Below, in pieces: positions 1 through 3,298 of a DNA stretch of 5,413 nt; the first letter of the stretch is position 1, and each line of letters opens with the position of its first letter. The DNA is from Thiotrichaceae bacterium (GTDB taxonomy: Bacteria > Pseudomonadota > Gammaproteobacteria > Thiotrichales > Thiotrichaceae). Location: the NCBI GenBank assembly GCA_027024625.1, contig JALVRY010000208.1, positions 1-5,413 on the forward strand. Reading direction: 5' to 3'. A program made the position numbers and the translations under genes. A model generated the notes under the pieces. The model saw nothing but the letters and a program-made list of their open reading frames with translations. It did not search any database and was not told the DNA's origin.

Positions 1-49
1 AAATTTGGGTACGAGCTGGGGTTGTTGGATGGTGGCTGATATTAGCTTG

Positions 50-69
50 TTCCCAAATTTATTTGGGAA
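50..69. repeat. Palindrome TTCCCAAATTTATTTGGGAA
   Basis: A perfect inverted repeat with 9-bp arms around a TT centre. It is repeated identically at 291-310 in unit B and absent from unit C. It has the same design as the palindromes at 233-252 and 475-494 but different outer bases. No T-run follows it, so it does not look like an intrinsic terminator. Confidence 0.9.
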
Positions 70-77
70 TACATGAT

Positions 78-93
78 GGGGAATTTATTCCCC
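78..93. repeat. Palindrome GGGGAATTTATTCCCC
   Basis: A perfect inverted repeat with 7-bp arms around TT, eight bases after the preceding palindrome. The same sequence recurs at 319-334 in unit B and is missing from unit C. Its core is the reverse complement of the core in the shorter palindrome GGAATAAATTCC at 211-222 and 453-464. Confidence 0.9.
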
Positions 94-113
94 GTGCGGT
101 AATGTTAATCATC

Positions 114-157
114 ACTCCGTGTCCTCTGTGCCTGCCTTTGTGTCCTCTGTGTTCAAT
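114..157 (-). repeat. CACAGAG-type periodic block, unit A
   Basis: On the minus strand this reads as imperfect 9-base words: ACACAGAGG, ACACAAAGG, a CAG insert, GCACAGAGG, then ACACGGAGT. From memory, similar CACAGAG/CACGGAG-rich intergenic repeats occur in many unrelated bacterial genomes, but I cannot verify that here. Their function is unknown to me. Confidence 0.75.
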
Positions 158-175
158 CTTTTTGCTTGTTGATAG

Positions 176-192
176 ACAACGCAGTGCGTTGT
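176..192. repeat. Palindrome ACAACGCAGTGCGTTGT
   Basis: An inverted repeat with 8-bp arms around a single G. In unit A it can be extended by a G-T pair at 175/193. The counterpart in unit B (417-435) has a full G-C pair there, giving 9-bp arms. Unlike the other palindromes, this one is GC-rich in the centre. Confidence 0.88.
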
Positions 193-232
193 TTCTACGC
201 TATTGTTCGCGGAATAAATTCCTCTTTACGCA

Positions 233-252
233 TACCCAAATAAATTTGGGTA
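233..252. repeat. Junction palindrome TACCCAAATAAATTTGGGTA, A/B
   Basis: A perfect inverted repeat with 9-bp arms around AA, lying exactly across the boundary between units A and B. The first bases of the window (1-11) are the right half of another copy. Confidence 0.9.
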
Positions 253-290
253 CGAGCTGGGGTTGTTGGATGGTGGCTGATATTAGCTTG

Positions 291-310
291 TTCCCAAATT
301 TATTTGGGAA
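291..310. repeat. Palindrome TTCCCAAATTTATTTGGGAA, unit B
   Basis: An exact copy of the palindrome at 50-69, with 9-bp arms and a TT centre. Confidence 0.9.
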
Positions 311-318
311 TACATGAT

Positions 319-334
319 GGGGAATTTATTCCCC
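319..334. repeat. Palindrome GGGGAATTTATTCCCC, unit B
   Basis: An exact copy of the palindrome at 78-93, with 7-bp arms and a TT centre. Confidence 0.9.
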
Positions 335-355
335 GTGCGGCTAATGCTAATCAAA

Positions 356-400
356 ACTCCGTGTTCTCTGTGCCTGTCTTTGTGTCCTCTGTGTTCAATC
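356..400 (-). repeat. CACAGAG-type periodic block, unit B
   Basis: The unit B counterpart of 114-157. It differs by a few C/T changes but keeps the 9-base word periodicity on the minus strand. Confidence 0.75.
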
Positions 401-416
401 TTTTTGCTTGTTGATA

Positions 417-435
417 GACAACGCAGTGCGTTGTC
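417..435. repeat. Palindrome GACAACGCAGTGCGTTGTC
   Basis: The unit B counterpart of 176-192, with perfect 9-bp arms around a single G. The outermost pair is G-C here and G-T in unit A. Confidence 0.88.
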
Positions 436-474
436 TCTACGCTATTGTTCGCGGAATAAATTCCTCTTCATGCA

Positions 475-494
475 TACCCAAATAAATTTGGGTA
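475..494. repeat. Junction palindrome TACCCAAATAAATTTGGGTA, B/C
   Basis: An exact copy of the palindrome at 233-252, across the boundary between unit B and the truncated unit C. It shows that unit C was joined in the same register. Confidence 0.9.
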
Positions 495-580
495 CGAGCT
501 GGGGTTGTTGGGTGGTGGCTGATATTAATCATAACTCCGTGTTCTCTGTGCTAGCCTCCGTGCCCTCTGTGTTAAATCCT
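484..580. repeat. Tandem long repeat, truncated unit C
   Basis: The third copy begins in phase with the array and follows the consensus to the GATATTA at about 521-527. It then jumps directly to the segment that precedes the CACAGAG-type block. Relative to unit A it lacks the equivalent of 45-107 (63 bp), exactly the stretch with the palindromes at 50-69 and 78-93. The sequence before the gap and the last bases of the missing segment both end in TTA, as in a microhomology or slippage deletion. The copy ends after the CACAGAG-type block, about 14 bases before the stop codon of the FecR-like gene on the minus strand, and has no right half. Confidence 0.88.
534..578 (-). repeat. CACAGAG-type periodic block, unit C
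   Basis: The most diverged of the three blocks. On the minus strand it contains ACACAGAGG, GCACGGAGG, then CACAGAGA and ACACGGAG. On that strand it starts about 15 bases after the TGA stop of the FecR-like gene, so it lies in that gene's 3' untranslated region. Confidence 0.7.
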
Positions 581-593
581 TAAAGTCATTTAT

Positions 594-1268
594 TCACCGC
601 ACACCAATTTGCAGAATGGAGTTGATTAATACCGTGCTTGATCCGTCGCTTATCTTTAGGCGGTAGCCGTTTTTATTCTGCAAAAATTCGGCGGGTAATA
701 TAAACAGGGTGTTATTGGCTTGTTTGTTGCTGGTCGTATAAATCGGTTTTTCTTTGAGGTCATATACTCTAAGTGTCAGTGGATATTGGCTATTGGGGTT
801 TAGTAGTTGTTCCACATTGATAATTAGATAGGGTTGATTGTTAAATACAATAGGTGCGGTGTAGGGATCGCTTATTGTGACGGTTATTGGGGGTTGATTA
901 CCAGTGCCACGAGCCGCTTGTTTAGATTGTTCTCCATTGGGTTTTAGAGGATTTAAATATTTTGCAATTTTAATAAAACGCTTGATTATGCCTTGTTTTT
1001 GCGGGGCTTCGATAACGGCACAGTCTGGGGGATTGGTTAATTGCTTGGCTCCGTTGTCAATCGAGACTTCACCCCTGCCTGCGGTCATACATATTCTGGA
1101 GCCTTCCTGTAATTGGATGGTTTCGTTGGCGTGCTTCACAGTCACATCATCAATTTTTAGGCTGACATTGCCAATAATCTTTGCTGTATGCGGTTTGGCA
1201 ATTAGGTTGTTACTGAGTAACAGGCTGGCGGTAATAAATAGGGTTTTGAGAACGGTGTATCTAGTCAT
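594..1268 (-). CDS. Secreted FecR-like protein, partner of CHASE2 protein
   Basis: A 224-residue protein with a clear signal peptide: a basic N-terminus, a hydrophobic run at about 7-19, and likely cleavage after NLIA at residue 24. The segment at about 30-85 (GNVSLKIDD, then LQEGSRICMTAGRGEVSIDNG) has the short-strand, 'G-V-x-x, then L-x-x-G, then T-x-x-x-x-V-x-I' pattern of FecR-type domains. The match is by eye and is not strong. Cys60 and Cys83 could form a disulfide in the periplasm. The middle (about 93-125) is basic and low in order. The C-terminal part (about 126-222) looks all-beta. The start is ATG at 1268, with AGGA nine bases upstream. It overlaps the end of the upstream CHASE2 gene by 8 bases, which points to translational coupling and a shared role, probably outside the inner membrane. 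It has no catalytic motif that I can see. Presence of the gene is secure; the FecR label is tentative. Confidence 0.75.
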   Translation of the reverse strand: MTRYTVLKTLFITASLLLSNNLIAKPHTAKIIGNVSLKIDDVTVKHANETIQLQEGSRICMTAGRGEVSIDNGAKQLTNPPDCAVIEAPQKQGIIKRFIKIAKYLNPLKPNGEQSKQAARGTGNQPPITVTISDPYTAPIVFNNQPYLIINVEQLLNPNSQYPLTLRVYDLKEKPIYTTSNKQANNTLFILPAEFLQNKNGYRLKISDGSSTVLINSILQIGVR

Positions 1269-2742
1269 GGTGTGTTTTCCTATTAATCATACGGGAGGAT
1301 ATAATCTTTAAGCCGTTTATTATTTTGCCTTGAATATAGCGGACGACTCTAAGGACTGGCAGTTTAATAAATAAGGGGGCATAGCCTTTGATAAAGAGTA
1401 TGCCTTCAATGCTTTCAAATAAAATAAAGACGGTGAACCAATTAAACCAAAGGTGTTTTTCGCTGTGCATTAGCCAAATAGAGAGGATAAATAAAACCCC
1501 AAGATTGGCAAGAACGGAGAGCGTTAGCCCAAGCTGTTCGCTATTGATATTGAATCGGCTAAGTAGTAATTGGGTGAGCAAGCTGACGATAAAGAAGCTA
1601 ACAAACACTAGCAACGTCCCTGTAAACCATGAGATTTGATTCATTAGCGGGAGGTTTTGCTTGCCTTGGCTTAGGTATAGAAAGGTCATTAGGGTATTAG
1701 CGTGAATATCGACACCTGCCATGCTTTCATCGCTAATAAAGTTTAATACTTTGTGGTAGTCCCCTGAACCTGCTCGATAATTGGGGTCTTCTTGGTCTGT
1801 GCCACCGAGTAGCAACACTTGCTTGTCGATACGGTCATGCGGTATTGGTTTTTCTAGTCCCAGTGAACGCTTTTGTAGTTGCTGCCAGTGGCTTCGTTGG
1901 ATACCGTCCTTTGGTTTTTGATAGTGTTTTATCCAGATCATGGTGCTGTTGACATCGGGCTTTACGTCGCTGTTATGTTGGCTGTTGCGTTGTCGGTTTA
2001 CGGGGTCATTTATCGCTTGTAATTGGGCGGTGTCTATTTTGCCGTGTTTGATAATTTGCCAAAGAGCAAGCGGAGCTGCGGGGTAGTTTATACCGTCGAT
2101 TGGTTTAATGGGTTCGTAGCGTCTTGTGACATCATCCGAGCCATAGTGAAAGAAGGGCGACACAAAAAAGATTTTTTTATTGATGAGTGACAGAATCACG
2201 GGGTTTGAACTGTCTTTGACGATGTTATGGCGTTGGCTCATTGACAATAGGATGGGGTAGCAGCGATCAGGCTTGGCAAGTGTGTTAAGCAGTGCTTTGT
2301 CGCCTTCGGAGAGTTCCCCGTTTTCATTCGTGGCGTAGCTTAAATCAAAGTCAATAAATAAGGCTTTTGGGCAAGGTGCTTTGTTGGTTATTTCTGCAAG
2401 CTTTTCAAGTCGCTGATCAATCCGTTGGATGGCTTTGGCGATGTGTTCTCTGGGGAAGGTGTAGCCGTAGTTGGCGAGGTTTATATCGTCATCAAAGAGG
2501 TTGTGGCTTTTCATATAGGCATTATCGAATGCCAATACTGTGACCAAATCCGCCCCTGTGTTTTGTGGTTTTTCGCTAAGCCATAATTTATCAATAATAT
2601 CAAAAGCAATGTCATCGACATTTTCACGGACGATGTTTTGACTTTGAAATTGGTATAACAGCAAAAATAGGATAGCCGCGAGTAAAGCCTTCCATAAGGC
2701 GGCTTTGTAGAAGGGTTTTATTGCGGAGATGATATTAGGCAA
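1261..2742 (-). CDS. CHASE2-domain membrane protein without output domain
   Basis: A 493-residue protein with the CHASE2 extracytoplasmic sensor layout. It has one N-terminal membrane helix (about 15-32) and a large outside domain (about 40-365). Three C-terminal helices follow (about 370-392, 404-425, 430-452), then a short basic tail. CHASE2-like landmarks are AFDIIDKLW (46-54), VTVLAFDNAY (67-76), YTFPREHIAKAI (94-105), KALFIDFDLSY (126-136), VLLLGGTDQED (309-319) and GVDIHANTLMTFLY (343-356). CHASE2 is known as the sensor part of adenylate cyclases, histidine kinases and Ser/Thr kinases. Here no such domain follows; only about 40 residues lie after the last helix. The start is TTG at 2742. 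I see no good Shine-Dalgarno site, and the frame stays open upstream to about 2853 without ATG, GTG or TTG, so the start is uncertain. It is the first gene of an operon with the FecR-like gene, which it overlaps by 8 bases. The domain call is confident; the role is unknown. Confidence 0.85.
   Translation of the reverse strand: MPNIISAIKPFYKAALWKALLAAILFLLLYQFQSQNIVRENVDDIAFDIIDKLWLSEKPQNTGADLVTVLAFDNAYMKSHNLFDDDINLANYGYTFPREHIAKAIQRIDQRLEKLAEITNKAPCPKALFIDFDLSYATNENGELSEGDKALLNTLAKPDRCYPILLSMSQRHNIVKDSSNPVILSLINKKIFFVSPFFHYGSDDVTRRYEPIKPIDGINYPAAPLALWQIIKHGKIDTAQLQAINDPVNRQRNSQHNSDVKPDVNSTMIWIKHYQKPKDGIQRSHWQQLQKRSLGLEKPIPHDRIDKQVLLLGGTDQEDPNYRAGSGDYHKVLNFISDESMAGVDIHANTLMTFLYLSQGKQNLPLMNQISWFTGTLLVFVSFFIVSLLTQLLLSRFNINSEQLGLTLSVLANLGVLFILSIWLMHSEKHLWFNWFTVFILFESIEGILFIKGYAPLFIKLPVLRVVRYIQGKIINGLKIISSRMINRKTHHD
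1278..1282 (-). promoter_or_regulatory. Ribosome binding site of the FecR-like gene
   Basis: On the minus strand TAGGA lies nine bases before the ATG at 1268. It sits inside the last codons of the CHASE2 gene. It supports this ATG over any internal start. Confidence 0.65.
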
Positions 2743-2970
2743 ATGTTTGAACCGTATTTGTTTATTAGGTGTGTAATGGGGGCGTTGCTTGCTATAAACT
2801 GAATGCTTGGATAATACACATGTTTTGTTAGTATATCCAGAATGAGGGGGAATCTATTAATAGAAGTCTTTGCATGAAAGAGCTAATGGATCAAAAAGAT
2901 TGTAACGTCTATTTCTCTATGACAGACATTGTTGTAACCTCATTTGAATTTTATCAATGTGAAGTGTGAT
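2743..2970. other. Divergent intergenic region
   Basis: This region separates the minus-strand CHASE2 operon from the plus-strand Hpt gene and should hold promoters for both. On the minus strand, TATTAT near 2811-2816 and TATAGC near 2791-2796 are -10-like, but neither has a convincing -35 box at the right distance. I assign no promoter. I see no strong inverted repeat, operator or terminator. The only other content is a 31-codon ORF at 2874-2969. Confidence 0.6.
2874..2969 (+). CDS. Possible 31-residue leader ORF
   Basis: An ATG-started ORF encoding MKELMDQKDCNVYFSMTDIV and 11 more residues, with a weak AGAAG about nine bases before the ATG. It stops with TGA one base before the ATG at 2971, which opens the frame leading into the Hpt homology. 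That spacing is what coupled genes or a leader peptide would show. I recognise no family, and an ORF this short arises often by chance, so this is a low-confidence call. Confidence 0.2.
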   Translation: MKELMDQKDCNVYFSMTDIVVTSFEFYQCEV

Positions 2971-3027
2971 ATGAGTGGTTTAAATTGATTAGTTGAGCAA
3001 GTTGGGGGGAATGCGGCTCGTAAGTTT
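2971..3027 (+). pseudogene. Possible lost N-terminus of the Hpt gene, with in-frame TGA
   Basis: In the same frame as the downstream Hpt gene, ATG at 2971 encodes M-S-G-L-N, then a TGA at 2986-2988, then LVEQVGGNAARKF leading straight into the called protein. The residues after the stop match what normally forms the first helix of Hpt domains (L-x-E-x-V-G-G-N/D). The homology therefore begins upstream of any usable start after the TGA. A single base change of a TGG or CGA codon could have created the stop. A sequencing error or stop readthrough would look the same. Confidence 0.55.
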
Positions 3028-3291
3028 TTGATGGTTGCTCAGGGGGAGTTGGTGCGGGGGCATCAGGATTTATTGGATGATTTACAGAAGAAGAGATACG
3101 GTGAAGCGGCTAAAAAGGCTCATCGGCTCAAGGCGACAGCAAATTTATATGCTTCGGATGCCTTGTTATCATATTATGAGATGATTTCGACTCAGCAAGA
3201 TTTAATCTATAGCCGTTTCTTTATGGATGATTTAATCCAAGAGTTGCAAAGGGCTGAGAGTAATATAAGTGATTTTCTAAAAGTTGATTAA
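3028..3291 (+). CDS. Orphan Hpt (histidine phosphotransfer) protein, probably N-truncated
   Basis: As read from TTG at 3028 (or ATG at 3031) this is an 87-residue, all-helical protein. AHRLKATANLYAS at residues 31-43 matches the Hpt active-site helix (H-x-L-K-G-x-A), with His32 as the phosphorylated residue. The usual Gly after Lys35 is Ala here. The rest of the helical bundle follows to residue 84. Hpt proteins accept phosphate from the receiver domain of a hybrid kinase and pass it to a response regulator in the cytoplasm. No Shine-Dalgarno sequence sits at a proper distance from 3028 or 3031, and the family's first helix lies upstream, beyond an in-frame TGA at 2986. The true protein may have been about 106 residues from ATG 2971. 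It is convergent with the hybrid kinase gene, 7 bases stop to stop, and that kinase lacks its own Hpt domain. The family call is good; intactness is doubtful. Confidence 0.72.
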   Translation: MMVAQGELVRGHQDLLDDLQKKRYGEAAKKAHRLKATANLYASDALLSYYEMISTQQDLIYSRFFMDDLIQELQRAESNISDFLKVD

Positions 3292-3298
3292 GTATCCA

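Larger units (their letters stand above)
1..241. repeat. Tandem long repeat, unit A (241 bp)
   Basis: This is the first of two almost identical direct repeats. By eye, unit A and unit B (242-483) differ by about eight substitutions and one inserted C, and the first 99 bases are identical. The unit begins inside a palindrome whose left arm lies before the window, so the array continues upstream and the chosen boundary is arbitrary. In order it holds palindromes at 50-69 and 78-93, a CACAGAG-type block at 114-157, and palindromes at 176-192 and 211-222. A further palindrome at 233-252 spans the junction with unit B. The length is not a multiple of three, and the reading frames through it look like by-products of the repeat. 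It is best read as an intergenic non-coding repeat. Confidence 0.93.
242..483. repeat. Tandem long repeat, unit B (242 bp)
   Basis: This is the second full copy, directly abutting unit A. It is one base longer because of an inserted C near 341. Most differences from unit A lie in the right-hand half, while the left half with its two AT-cored palindromes is unchanged. The palindromes sit at 291-310, 319-334, 417-435 and 453-464, and one at 475-494 spans the junction with unit C. One substitution (T in unit A, C in unit B, at 435) extends the 417-435 palindrome by a Watson-Crick pair, from 8 to 9 pairs per arm. Confidence 0.93.

Noticed and set aside
475..494. Junction palindrome as a terminator for the minus-strand operon
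   Set aside because: The stem is AT-rich and is not followed by a T-run on the minus strand. The same palindrome recurs at every unit junction, so it is better explained as part of the repeat.
1..580. CRISPR array or insertion sequence
   Set aside because: Units are about 241 bp without short repeats separated by unique spacers, and there is no transposase reading frame.
63..583. Two overlapping plus-strand reading frames (63-317 and 314-583) with similar Cys/Leu-rich products
   Set aside because: They are translations of the tandem repeat. Their similarity to each other follows from the DNA duplication, they run through palindromes and the CACAGAG-type block, and I see no convincing ribosome sites.
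904..1311. Plus-strand ORF of 135 codons
   Set aside because: It lies antisense across the FecR-like gene and the end of the CHASE2 gene, both of which have coherent protein features. It shows no domain of its own.
1388..1639. Plus-strand ORF of 83 codons
   Set aside because: It is antisense to the membrane-helix part of the CHASE2 gene and has no recognisable motif.
3011..3033. Six-codon ORF (ATG at 3011) whose TGA overlaps the ATG at 3031, as a reinitiation device for the Hpt gene
   Set aside because: The G-rich run before it touches the ATG with no spacing, and the arrangement is easily explained by chance.
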